This document shows positions 1 to 7,375 of a stretch of DNA of 35,657 nucleotides, in pieces. The notes beneath the pieces are model-generated. The model was not told the DNA's origin and searched no databases. It was given only the letters and a program-made list of their open reading frames with translations. This stretch comes from Nevskiales bacterium (GTDB taxonomy: Bacteria; Pseudomonadota; Gammaproteobacteria; Steroidobacterales; GCA-2729495): contig WYBE01000039.1 of the NCBI GenBank assembly GCA_011526045.1, positions 1 through 35,657 on the forward strand, read 5' to 3'. Positions within the stretch are counted from its first letter, which is position 1; every line of letters starts with the position of its first letter. Made by a program: the position numbers and the translations under genes.

Positions 1-228
1 GCTGATGTCAGCCGGCGTGCTGCCTGCCTGCCCGGCCTGCGCCAGGTGCGCGAGAATCTCCCCGATGACTTGCGGGTCGTCGATGCTCGCAATGATCTTC
101 ACCTGCCCCCCGCAGCGCTCGCACTGCCCGATGTCGATGCGGGACACCCGTTTGAGCCGCTGCGCCCAGCTCATCGCCCGGTGCCGCCGTAGTTCGCCTC
201 CTGCCTCCAGCAGGCTCGGTTCGGGGTG
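1..228 (-). pseudogene. IS91-family transposase remnant (C-terminal part)
   Basis: Read on the minus strand, this frame gives a tail beginning MSWAQRLKRV and continuing IDIGQCERCGGQVKIIASI, then DDPQVIGEILAHL. This matches, from memory of the family, the conserved C-terminus of IS91-type rolling-circle transposases, with its CxxCGG metal-binding pair. The frame is open only from about 228; an in-frame TGA at 229-231 lies just upstream, so the catalytic Y2 domain is absent. The frame runs off the window at base 1, so the true 3' end is not visible. I read it as a 5'-truncated, inactive fragment. Family assignment is fairly secure; the junction with the neighbouring frame (somewhere in 175-228) is not. 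Confidence 0.7.
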
Positions 229-473
229 TCAGAGAACTGGCTGGAGCAGGTGTCCTGGGTGATGCTGTTCGGCAGGTTGCAGGAGTACCCGCTCACCGTG
301 CCGCCCCGGGACCGGCGGGTCATGTTGCCATTGGCGACATAATCGTAGAAGAACTCCTCGTAGAGCCCGCCCTGATTCCGGTCACTGCGATCCTTCAGAC
401 TGCCGTTCAGGTCCCACTCAACGGAGAGATTCTGCCGGTTGGTGTAGGGCGCGACCTGGCGGTCACATTCCAC
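171..473 (-). CDS. hypothetical protein or C-terminal fragment
   Basis: This minus-strand frame encodes about 100 residues from a GTG at 473 and ends with TGA at 171-173. Its composition (many Asn, Asp, Tyr, Gly, with three Cys near the end) is protein-like and unlike the Arg/Pro/Ala-rich shadow frames of this GC-rich DNA. I do not recognise a family. No Shine-Dalgarno sequence stands out and the frame stays open upstream of the GTG, so it may be the tail of a larger gene cut by rearrangement. It overlaps the IS91 transposase remnant in another frame, which fits a junction created by the element. It could also be non-functional debris. Confidence 0.35.
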   Translation of the reverse strand: MECDRQVAPYTNRQNLSVEWDLNGSLKDRSDRNQGGLYEEFFYDYVANGNMTRRSRGGTVSGYSCNLPNSITQDTCSSQFSDTPNRACWRQEANYGGTGR

Positions 474-557
474 CCTGCGGAGCGGGCAACCCGACAGGTG
501 GAATAAGAAGCGCGAACTGTGAGTACACTGTCCGCCGGCTGGTTACGAAGAGCCTGC

Positions 558-1100
558 ATGAGCCCATCGCTGCCTCCCGGAGTACAGGACCGGCGTTCGA
601 CCATCCTGGGATGGACGCTCGCGCTGCTGTTCACGGTGCTGTTGCTGAATATCGTCACGCTGCCGCGGACCCCGATCGACCAGCGTGAGACATTGCGGCT
701 CGTACACGACAGCCTAGGGCTGATCGTCGGCGTGCTCGCGGGCGTGCGGCTGTGGTGGTTCGCCCGGGATCCCGCACCCGAACCGCCACGGGGACTGCCC
801 GCAGCGTCTTTTGCCTTCAACCGCACCCTCCTCGTCTTCCTCTGCCTCGTGTTTGCGATCACCAGCGTGATCGGGTTTTTCTATGCCTGGGGCGAGGGCC
901 GCGACGTGGTGCTGTTCGGGGTGACGCTGCCGCGGCTGGTCGCGAAGAGCGAGCAGCTGCGCATTCCGTTGGGCTACCTGCACAGCACGCTCGCGTTCTA
1001 CTACCTCATGCTGTTCGGCATCTGGCTCGCATTCGGCGGGTACCAGCATCTGCGTTACCGCGTCGGGTTGCGCCGCCTTTTTCCCGGCAGGCTCGTGTAG
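558..1100 (+). CDS. cytochrome b561-like membrane protein
   Basis: A 180-residue protein with four predicted membrane segments (about residues 15-35, 48-68, 88-110 and 138-160), as in bacterial cytochrome b561/Ni-hydrogenase b-type subunits. Candidate haem ligands are His50 (RLVHDSLG, helix 2) and His142 (GYLHSTLA, helix 4); His164 follows helix 4. The helix-1 histidine usual in this family (an HWL-type motif) is missing, so it may bind fewer haems than the classical dihaem form. The next gene, 24 bases downstream, encodes a cytochrome c, suggesting a two-component electron-transfer unit between the quinone pool and the periplasm. Start chosen at ATG 558; an in-frame GTG at 519 adds 13 residues of non-membrane sequence. 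Fold assignment is good; partners are inferred. Confidence 0.72.
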   Translation: MSPSLPPGVQDRRSTILGWTLALLFTVLLLNIVTLPRTPIDQRETLRLVHDSLGLIVGVLAGVRLWWFARDPAPEPPRGLPAASFAFNRTLLVFLCLVFAITSVIGFFYAWGEGRDVVLFGVTLPRLVAKSEQLRIPLGYLHSTLAFYYLMLFGIWLAFGGYQHLRYRVGLRRLFPGRLV

Positions 1101-1124
1101 GCCGGGGCGCTCGGGAGTCTATCG

Positions 1125-1658
1125 ATGAGTGTTTCCGCAGGAACCCGTGTGCTGCACTCGGCGGTGCTGCTCGCCTTCCTCGCCCTGGCAATGTACTTCC
1201 CCTACTGGTGGTTCGGTGTCGTGCCGATCGGCTCAGATAAGGTCGTGCCGCAGGCAGAGATCGACCGCCTCCTCGCCGGCAGGAACCTGCCCGACTTCTA
1301 TGCCGGGCCGCTGCCGGCGATCAGCGACGAAGAGCTGGCCGCGCAGAAGGCCGCATTCACCTGGTGCCGCTTCTGCCACACGCTGGAGGAAGGCGGCGAG
1401 AACCGTGTCGGGCCGAACCTGCACCGCATCTTCGGCAAGCCGGCCGGGGCGGTCAGTCGCTTCACTTATTCGGAAGCCTTCATCGAGGCGCGCGAGAATG
1501 GCCTGGTCTGGACCCCGGACACCATGGCCGCGTTCATCGAAGACCCTGCCGCCATGGTGCCCGGTAACCGCATGCGTTACCCGCCCATGATCGGCTACGA
1601 GGCCAGCCCGGAGCGCAACCGCCTGATCCTCGAATACCTGCTGCGCACGACGCGTTAG
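1125..1658 (+). CDS. membrane-anchored class I cytochrome c
   Basis: A 177-residue protein with an N-terminal membrane segment (residues 10-32) that probably acts as an uncleaved anchor or signal, then a mitochondrial/c2-type cytochrome c domain. The haem-binding motif CRFCH is at residues 81-85. Family landmarks follow in order: NRVGPNLHRIFG (93-104), a VWTP turn near 128, and VPGNRMRYPP with the axial Met150. It would carry electrons on the periplasmic face. It lies 24 bases after the b561-like gene on the same strand and is probably co-transcribed with it. No terminal oxidase or dehydrogenase gene is present in the window, so the electron donor and acceptor are unknown. Confidence 0.85.
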   Translation: MSVSAGTRVLHSAVLLAFLALAMYFPYWWFGVVPIGSDKVVPQAEIDRLLAGRNLPDFYAGPLPAISDEELAAQKAAFTWCRFCHTLEEGGENRVGPNLHRIFGKPAGAVSRFTYSEAFIEARENGLVWTPDTMAAFIEDPAAMVPGNRMRYPPMIGYEASPERNRLILEYLLRTTR

Positions 1659-1681
1659 CCCGGCGCCGGCCGACAGCGGCG

Positions 1682-2989
1682 ATGACCAGCGGCAGCTTCC
1701 TCGAATCCGTCAAGGCGCAGTACGAAGAACTGCCGTATCCGCCGCGCGATCCCGCGCTCGAGACACAGCGGCTCATCCACAAGATCGGCGACAACCTGGT
1801 CGTGCTCAACCACCACTGCTTCGGCGGCGACCGCGACTTCAGCCGCGGCTTTCGCGCGCTGGTCGCAGGCGGCGGCACGGGCGACAGCACGATCTATCTC
1901 GCGGAGCAACTGCGCGGTCTGGGCGGCGAGGTCGTGTACATCGACCTGTCCGCACCCTCGCTCGCGCTCGCCCGGGAGCGGGCGCGCCGCCGCGGCCTGG
2001 AGAACATCCGCTGGTTGCAGGGCTCCATCCTCGACATCCCGTCCCTCGACCTCGGCCGTTTCGACTACATCAACTGCACCGGCGTACTGCACCACCTGGA
2101 GTCCCCCGAGGCGGGGCTGAACATGCTGCAGAGCGTGCTGCATGCCGACGGAGTCATCCTGCTGATGCTCTACGGCCAGTACGGCCGCCGCTCCGTGTAC
2201 GACATGCAGGCCCTGCTGCGGGAGTATCTGCCGCCCGGCCTCGCCACCACCGACAAGATCAGGCAGACGCGGAAACTGCTGGCGGCACTGCCCGCGACGA
2301 ACAGCTTCATGCGCGATCTCGATGCCTGGCGCCTGGAGATCGCGCCGGAAGGCTTCGGTGACTCCGGCCTGTACGACCTGTTGCTGCACAGTCAGGACCG
2401 CTGCTTCGACGTACCCGCCCTCCATCGCCTCGCCGGCTCCGCTGGTATGGACATACTCGCGTTCGTCGATCGGGCACGCGCCTACGATCCGGCGAACCTG
2501 CTGCCGCCCGAGCTCGTACCCGCACACACCGGATCCCCCGAGAGTCGCCAGGCGCTCGCCGAACTGGTGGTCGGCGATCTCGCCGCGCATGAGTTTTATC
2601 TCGGGCAACGATCGGTGCACCGCGCAGCCCGCCTGGACGACGAGGACCACACGCTGATGCTGCTCGGGCGGATGCACGGGCAGCACGCAGCGATCGCCGG
2701 CGGCCTGCATCCCGGACGAACGATCACCTTCGAGGGTCGCAGCGGCAGGCTCACCGTCACCGGCACACCGATCAACCGGCTGCTGTTCGCACACATGGAC
2801 GGCCGCACGCCGCTCAGTACGATCTTCGAGACGATCCTGAATACGCTGCCAGGCGTCAGCCGCGCCGACATCCAGGGCGAACTGCTGCCGCTGTTCGCGC
2901 AGCTGCACAGCCACGGCCACCTGTTCCTGCTGAAACACGGCAGCTACGGCCGGAAGGTGCCCGACTACTCGCGCCTGCAGCCGTTCTGA
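1682..2989 (+). CDS. class I SAM-dependent methyltransferase with PqqD-like C-terminal domain
   Basis: A 435-residue protein. Residues 12-22 (QYEELPYPPRD) match the entry motif of a known methyltransferase group. The SAM-binding loop VAGGGTGDS lies at 61-69, an acidic strand end (VYIDLS) near 86-91, and TGVLHHLESP around 138-147, all typical of a Rossmann-fold methyltransferase. The last ~80 residues (about 345-425) form a separate domain, with a small beta hairpin, then MDGRTPLSTIFE and a helix ending LHSHGHLFLL. This resembles the PqqD/winged-helix recognition fold of peptide-modifying systems, or the accessory domain of regulated methyltransferases. The substrate is not evident. The gene opens an island of methyltransferases and 2OG-Fe(II) oxygenases (1682-6027), which suggests modification of a peptide, protein or small molecule. 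Confidence 0.75.
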   Translation: MTSGSFLESVKAQYEELPYPPRDPALETQRLIHKIGDNLVVLNHHCFGGDRDFSRGFRALVAGGGTGDSTIYLAEQLRGLGGEVVYIDLSAPSLALARERARRRGLENIRWLQGSILDIPSLDLGRFDYINCTGVLHHLESPEAGLNMLQSVLHADGVILLMLYGQYGRRSVYDMQALLREYLPPGLATTDKIRQTRKLLAALPATNSFMRDLDAWRLEIAPEGFGDSGLYDLLLHSQDRCFDVPALHRLAGSAGMDILAFVDRARAYDPANLLPPELVPAHTGSPESRQALAELVVGDLAAHEFYLGQRSVHRAARLDDEDHTLMLLGRMHGQHAAIAGGLHPGRTITFEGRSGRLTVTGTPINRLLFAHMDGRTPLSTIFETILNTLPGVSRADIQGELLPLFAQLHSHGHLFLLKHGSYGRKVPDYSRLQPF

Positions 2990-3014
2990 GCGGTCGGCCG
3001 CGCCTCCGTCCGCC

Positions 3015-3572
3015 TCAGGAGAAACTCGGCCCGTGCACCCACGAGACCAGGGTGAAGCGCTGGCCGCGGGTGACCGGCTCGACTTTGTGCATGAGGTAGG
3101 AAGGAAATATCACCGTCGTGCCCTGCGCCAGCCGTAGCGGCGGCTCGCCGTCCATGAACTGCAACCCGCCGCCTTCGTAGTGCTCCGGTGGCGTCAGGAA
3201 CGTGACCATGCTCAGCTTGCGGGCCGCGAAGTCTCCGGTGCCGAGGTCGAGGTGCCAGTCGAAGTATCCGTCCGGCGAGTATTCGAGGACCGTCACGGTC
3301 ATGAAATCCTCCAGCCGGAACTGGTAGGCCTTGCGGTTGGCCTCGCCCGCCACCGTCGCCAGGCGCTGGAAGATCCAGAGGTATTCTGGGTCGGGCGGCA
3401 CCGGTCTTTCACGGGTCCGCCGGAGCTGGTAATCGACGTGGCCCTCGCTGTTGTCCCGGGCCTGCACGCCCGCGTCCACCGCCGGCAGCGGCAACTCGAT
3501 CAGCCGCTGGCACTCTGCGGGTGTAAACACCGCGGGGAACTGCCCGACCGCCTTGAGGAACTGGTTGTACAT
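3015..3572 (-). CDS. 2OG-Fe(II) oxygenase (prolyl-hydroxylase-like)
   Basis: A 185-residue single-domain protein. The iron triad is visible as His107-x-Asp109 (YFDWHLDLG) and His162 (LMHKVEPV), with Arg172 (GQRFTLVSW) placed to bind the 2-oxoglutarate carboxylate. The motif GGGLQFMDG (135-143) sits between them, as in P4H/PiuC-type hydroxylases. No signal peptide, so probably cytoplasmic. It is on the opposite strand from the flanking methyltransferases, ending 25 bases from the first and starting about 165 bases before the second. Such enzymes hydroxylate amino acid side chains or small molecules; the actual substrate cannot be told. Start is ATG at 3572. Family assignment is firm. Confidence 0.85.
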   Translation of the reverse strand: MYNQFLKAVGQFPAVFTPAECQRLIELPLPAVDAGVQARDNSEGHVDYQLRRTRERPVPPDPEYLWIFQRLATVAGEANRKAYQFRLEDFMTVTVLEYSPDGYFDWHLDLGTGDFAARKLSMVTFLTPPEHYEGGGLQFMDGEPPLRLAQGTTVIFPSYLMHKVEPVTRGQRFTLVSWVHGPSFS

Positions 3573-3736
3573 AAGCCCTGCGATCGCGCGCGGCGCCGTG
3601 CCATGGCAAAGCGACAGCCTATCCTACTGGCGGGGCGTGCGGCTGCCGTACAGCCGCGATGTCATGCGGGGCGCGGCGACCGCGGAAGACGCTGCCGTAT
3701 ACTCCACCGCCACTGTCACGCGAAACCGCTGCCCCG

Positions 3737-4693
3737 ATGTTCGGCAACCTGCGCCTGGTGCACACCGAGAAGTTCAACGAGTACCGGGTCAATACCGAGC
3801 TCTTCCTGCGTCTCGGCAATGATGCCTTCGGCGCCTCGATGCGTGCCGGGCTGCCGCAGCCGGCTGCAAACCCCTACAAGACACCCTGGCTGCTCTATCA
3901 CGCCTGGCGCCAGGGACGGGTGCAGATCGACGAACGGAGCGCGGCCCTGGTGAGCGAACTCATGGCCGGTGCGGAGATTCGCGCCTCGCACCAGCCGATC
4001 GTGGACCAGCTGCAACAGCTGGGCTGGTGCGACGATCATCTGCCGGTGGATCTCGGCGAACTGGTGAACCGCACGAAGGATTCCATCATCGCCATCCAGA
4101 ACGACTACGAGCTCGGCGTGTTCCTCGCCCGCGTGCGGGACCTCGCGCCGCAGGTCGTGGTGGAGATCGGCACCGCGCGCGGCGGCATGCTGTTCTGCTT
4201 CAGCCAGCTCGCGGCGCGTGACGCGACGCTGGTCAGCATCGACCTGCCCGGCGCACCGAACTGCGGCGGCCAGACGCCGGGCGAGCGGGAGGTCTTCGCC
4301 AGCTTCGGCCCGCTGACCCAGCAGTTTCACTTCATTCCCGCGGACTCGCACCTGGCGACGACCCGCGAGCACCTGCTCGCGATCCTCGGCGGACGCGGCA
4401 TCGACCTGCTGTTCATCGACGGCGATCACTCCTACGAAGGCTGCCTGGCCGATTTCGAGATGTACAGTTCACTGGTGAGCCCGCAGGGCATGGTCGCCTT
4501 TCATGACATCTGCCTGTTTCCCGGCCAGTGGCCTGGCACCGGAGTCGGCCTCGCCTGGCAGGAAGTGAAGGCGCGCTACGGCGGTGAGGAGATCATCGAC
4601 CCTGAAGGCGTCACGACGCCCGAACTCCAGCCCGGCCAGCGCTGGCGCTGGGGCATCGGCGTGGTGGAGGCCAGGCGCCTCGCAGGCCGATGA
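3737..4693 (+). CDS. CmcI/Methyltransf_24-type SAM-dependent methyltransferase
   Basis: A 318-residue protein from ATG 3737. The SAM-binding region VVEIGTARGGML is at residues 141-152, and the strand plus metal-site motif IDLLFIDGDHSYEGC at 222-236 is followed by VAFHDI (253-258). These are hallmarks of the cephalosporin-hydroxylase/CmcI and Methyltransf_24 families, in which Asp and His residues of that region bind a divalent metal for O-methylation. Residues 1-115 form an N-terminal extension I do not recognise. The frame is open back to 3659, but 3737 gives the better-looking N-terminus. The stop overlaps the start of the next gene in ATGA, so the two are translationally coupled and likely act together. 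Confidence 0.75.
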   Translation: MFGNLRLVHTEKFNEYRVNTELFLRLGNDAFGASMRAGLPQPAANPYKTPWLLYHAWRQGRVQIDERSAALVSELMAGAEIRASHQPIVDQLQQLGWCDDHLPVDLGELVNRTKDSIIAIQNDYELGVFLARVRDLAPQVVVEIGTARGGMLFCFSQLAARDATLVSIDLPGAPNCGGQTPGEREVFASFGPLTQQFHFIPADSHLATTREHLLAILGGRGIDLLFIDGDHSYEGCLADFEMYSSLVSPQGMVAFHDICLFPGQWPGTGVGLAWQEVKARYGGEEIIDPEGVTTPELQPGQRWRWGIGVVEARRLAGR

Positions 4694-6027
4694 ACCCCGG
4701 CTTCCTGAATCCGACGCTGTCGGTGGAGGCCTTCTTCGCCGTACCGTTCGAAGGCGACAGCCGCAGGACCCGCTTCAATCTGGCCGATTACCCCGACATC
4801 GCGGGCTGGCTGTTGAGTTTCCTCGACTTCATCCAGCACCGGCAGGCGCAGTTACCAGGCGAGCGACCGATCGCGATGCCACCGGGCGGCGACACCGGAC
4901 GACGGCTGCTCGAGGGGCACATCGTGCTGGCGACGCAGCGACCCGACGGCGGGCTGGCGTTGCAGCTGAACTCCGGGATCGACGTGCGCCTGGTGGTGTA
5001 CGCGCGCCGCCGCGGTCAGTGCGCGACGAACCTGATGCTCGCCCTGGCCGAGGACCCCGCCCTCACCCGCTGGCTGCTGACCCATTACCGGAACCATTGC
5101 CCGGTGCCGGACCTGTCGCAGTTCGACGACGCCCTGCGGGCCAGTCTGGAGCGGCACGGCGTGCTCGTGCAGGCACCGCCGCCGGACGCCGCTTTTTTCC
5201 CCGACCCCGACCTCGAGCCGGACACGACGGCCGAACTCGCGTGCGCCGCGCGCGTCATCCCCCAGGCTGTGGGCGAGCCCATACCCGCCGAGATCCGCGT
5301 GGCGCTCGGCCGGCACACGCCGGCACTGCCCCCGGCGCGGGCGTTGCTCTGGGGTCGCGACGCCGGCACCGGCATGGTCTACCCGACGCTCTGGCACGGG
5401 CCGGGCAGCAGCGCAGATGCCGAGCGCTGCGCCGGCAGCGCGGCCGTGCGCCGACTGGCGTCCTGGCAGCAGCAACGGCCGGCGGCTCGCCAGTCCCTGC
5501 GCACACGCCGCTACGCGGAATTGCGCGAGATCGTGCCAGCGGCGCAGCAGGCGAGGCTGCGCCAGCACGCGCGCCAGCTGGTGGAGCGCGGCTATTTTCC
5601 GGCGCTGGATGACGGGCAGGTGAAACGGCGTGCAGGCCTCCACAACCCGCCGACCCTCGCAGCGCTGCACCAGGGGCTCGCCGATCTCGTCAACGACATC
5701 GCGGACGAACCCGTGATCGCCTCCTACTGCTACCTCGGCTGCTACGAGGAGGGGGCGGTCCTCGAGCGACACCGCGACCGGCCGCAATGCGTGTACAACC
5801 TGTCGCTGGTTCTCGACATGCAAGGCCCGCGCGGTGAACCCGAGCCCTGGCCGATCTACCTCGAACTCGACGGCCGGCCCGTCGCAGTACGGTTGCAGGT
5901 CGGCGACGGCCTGGTCTATTCGGGCACGGAAATCTGGCATTGGCGCGAGGCATTGCCCGCAGGACAGCGCGCCATCGTCTGCTTCTATCACTTCGTGCCG
6001 CACGGTTTTACTGGATCGCTCGACTGA
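4690..6027 (+). CDS. large protein with C-terminal 2OG-Fe(II) oxygenase-like domain
   Basis: A 445-residue protein. The C-terminal ~110 residues carry an oxygenase-like triad: His361-x-Asp363 in VLERHRDRPQC, distal His417 in TEIWHWRE, and Arg427 in AGQRAIVCF, embedded in strands ending FYHFVPHGF. Residues 1-160 are different: a region of strands (RLLEGHIVLAT, IDVRLVVYARR) then helices ending DALRASLERHGVLV, which loosely recalls a winged-helix recognition domain. The middle (210-320) is Arg/Ala-rich with no clear match. Its start overlaps the preceding methyltransferase gene (ATGA), so the two gene products probably act on one substrate. The oxygenase reading is good for the C-terminus only; the rest is unassigned. 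Confidence 0.65.
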   Translation: MNPGFLNPTLSVEAFFAVPFEGDSRRTRFNLADYPDIAGWLLSFLDFIQHRQAQLPGERPIAMPPGGDTGRRLLEGHIVLATQRPDGGLALQLNSGIDVRLVVYARRRGQCATNLMLALAEDPALTRWLLTHYRNHCPVPDLSQFDDALRASLERHGVLVQAPPPDAAFFPDPDLEPDTTAELACAARVIPQAVGEPIPAEIRVALGRHTPALPPARALLWGRDAGTGMVYPTLWHGPGSSADAERCAGSAAVRRLASWQQQRPAARQSLRTRRYAELREIVPAAQQARLRQHARQLVERGYFPALDDGQVKRRAGLHNPPTLAALHQGLADLVNDIADEPVIASYCYLGCYEEGAVLERHRDRPQCVYNLSLVLDMQGPRGEPEPWPIYLELDGRPVAVRLQVGDGLVYSGTEIWHWREALPAGQRAIVCFYHFVPHGFTGSLD

Positions 6028-6036
6028 GAGGACCGC

Positions 6037-6062
6037 GACTCGGCCCGTCACCGGGCCGAGTC
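6037..6062. terminator. strong GC hairpin between convergent genes
   Basis: An 11-bp perfect inverted repeat (GACTCGGCCCG and its complement) encloses a four-base loop TCAC, 9 bases after the stop of the 4690-6027 gene and 34 bases from the end of the opposing SUMF1-like gene. There is no T run on either side, so it is not a canonical intrinsic terminator. It may still stop transcription from both directions or protect 3' ends. Confidence 0.5.
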
Positions 6063-6095
6063 CGGCACCCGCCGGGGGCGCGACCACCGCAGCGC

Positions 6096-7073
6096 CTAGT
6101 CGCCCGATCTCTGGGCAGCGCCAGCCGGAGCAGACCCATCGGCGGCCAGTCGAAAGCCCGCGTTGTTGGTGCGGGTCGCCACCCGGCCCGGCCCGCGGAT
6201 GGCGAACCGCACCGTGCGTGCCGGGTACTTCCATGAACCACCGCGCAGCACGCGCTGCCCACACTCACCGCTGCTGAGCGCCGAGCCATCCACGGGCGTG
6301 CCTTCGTAGCCCGGCGCATAGCAGTCCGCAACCCATTCCCAGGCGTTGCCGAGCATGTCGTGCAACCCGAATGCGTTGGCTGCGAATCGACCGACGGGCG
6401 AGGTGTGCGCGAAGCCGTCGTCACAATCGAAAATGATGCCCTCCCGCTGCGGGAGCTGCTGGGCCCTGGCGGCTGCCTGGTCGGCGCCGTTGGCGTACCG
6501 GCAGGCCTGCCGGTCGTCGTCCCAGTTGTGCAGGCCCTCGTGCCCGGCGCGTGCCGCGTATTCCCATTCCGCTTCGGTGGGCAGGCGGTAAGTGCGGCCG
6601 GTGCGCGCGTTCAGCCACCCGATGTAGTCGCTCGCATCCACCCAGGACACGCAGACCACCGGGTCGTCGTCGGTCTGCGCGAAGCCCGGATTGCGCCAGT
6701 CGAACTCCGGGTGCACGACCCAGCCGCCGTTCTCCCAATTGCCGCAACCGGCCATGTCGCGGCCGGTCGCCGTCACGAAGCGCGCAAACTCGGCGCGCGT
6801 GACTTCGTGGGGCGCGAGCCGGAAGCCTGCTGCTATCGTGACCGCGTGCTGCGGGCGCTCGTTGCTGACCCGGGCTGCATCCGCGCCCTGGTCCACGGTC
6901 TCCGTACCGCTGGAGCCCATCATGAAAGCCCCTGCCGGTATGTCGACCAGCAGTGGACACTCGGCGCAACCCCGACTGGAGGCCGGCGGTTCCTCGCCGG
7001 CGGACACAGCGTCGCCGAACGCGCCCAGCACAATGCCCGCAATCAGCAATCGCCCGCGAATTTGCCCGTTCAC
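6096..7073 (-). CDS. exported SUMF1/FGE-fold protein without catalytic cysteines
   Basis: A 325-residue protein with a signal peptide (about residues 1-25, ending AVSA) and then a sulfatase-modifying-factor domain. Landmarks are IPAGAFMMGS near 45, the ERPQHAV strand near 93, VSWVDASDYIGWLN, the signature RLPTEAEWEYAARAG, DMLGNAWEWVADCY and RVLRGGSW. True formylglycine-generating enzymes carry two active-site Cys just after RGGS(F/Y); here that stretch reads RGGSWKYPARTVRF with none, so it should not make formylglycine. Other Cys (GCAECP near the N-terminus, CGNW, FDCDD, SGECG) could form disulfides. Roles known for such non-catalytic domains include ligand binding and ergothioneine-like chemistry, but none is shown here. 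No sulfatase gene lies nearby. Confidence 0.8.
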   Translation of the reverse strand: MNGQIRGRLLIAGIVLGAFGDAVSAGEEPPASSRGCAECPLLVDIPAGAFMMGSSGTETVDQGADAARVSNERPQHAVTIAAGFRLAPHEVTRAEFARFVTATGRDMAGCGNWENGGWVVHPEFDWRNPGFAQTDDDPVVCVSWVDASDYIGWLNARTGRTYRLPTEAEWEYAARAGHEGLHNWDDDRQACRYANGADQAAARAQQLPQREGIIFDCDDGFAHTSPVGRFAANAFGLHDMLGNAWEWVADCYAPGYEGTPVDGSALSSGECGQRVLRGGSWKYPARTVRFAIRGPGRVATRTNNAGFRLAADGSAPAGAAQRSGD

Positions 7074-7088
7074 GGTTCAAGAATACAA

Positions 7089-7214
7089 GGTGCCGGAGCA
7101 TTTGAGTATTTGAGTATTGGCCTAAGCTGCGGACCCATGCCCCTTCAGCGGTCGCAGACAACCACCACCGGCGGCGGCTGCCGGGGTAGTCAAATAATCA
7201 AATGCTCCGGCACC
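7089..7214. mobile_element. 126-bp MITE/REPIN-like element with 25-bp inverted ends
   Basis: Bases 7089-7113 and 7190-7214 are inverted copies of one another over 25 bases with a single mismatch. The outer part is GGTGCCGGAGCATTTGA and the inner part an AT-rich TATTTGA type sequence. The 76-base core is GC-rich and has no useful reading frame. No obvious target duplication is visible immediately outside. The layout is that of a miniature inverted-repeat element or a REP doublet moved by a transposase encoded elsewhere. It lies between the start of the SUMF1-like gene (7073, minus) and the secreted-protein gene (7376, plus), so it may also affect their promoters. The rest of 7074-7375 shows nothing I can name. 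Confidence 0.7.
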
Positions 7215-7375
7215 ATATCAGCACCATTTCAGACGGCTTCTTGCGATGCAATGAGACCAGATGCTTCACCCATTTGAGGGGTGACCAGGAGTCATGCCGG
7301 TCGGTAGACTCCACGAAGTCCACAGTCATGGCAACGCGTCGCCGAAATACGGCGCCAAGGCCCAGGGGAGCCCGT

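Noticed and set aside
1655..2938. 427-codon open frame antisense to the first methyltransferase gene
   Set aside because: It is the complement of a gene with clear methyltransferase motifs and shows only Gln/Val/Arg-rich sequence typical of antisense shadows.
4852..6264. 470-codon open frame antisense to the large oxygenase gene
   Set aside because: The plus-strand frame has an intact metal triad and a coupled start; the antisense frame has no recognisable motif.
7196..7375. Extended N-terminus (from 7202 or 7328) for the secreted dockerin-type protein
   Set aside because: It would begin inside the inverted-repeat element and put ~60 basic residues before a normal signal peptide; ATG 7376 has a strong ribosome binding site.
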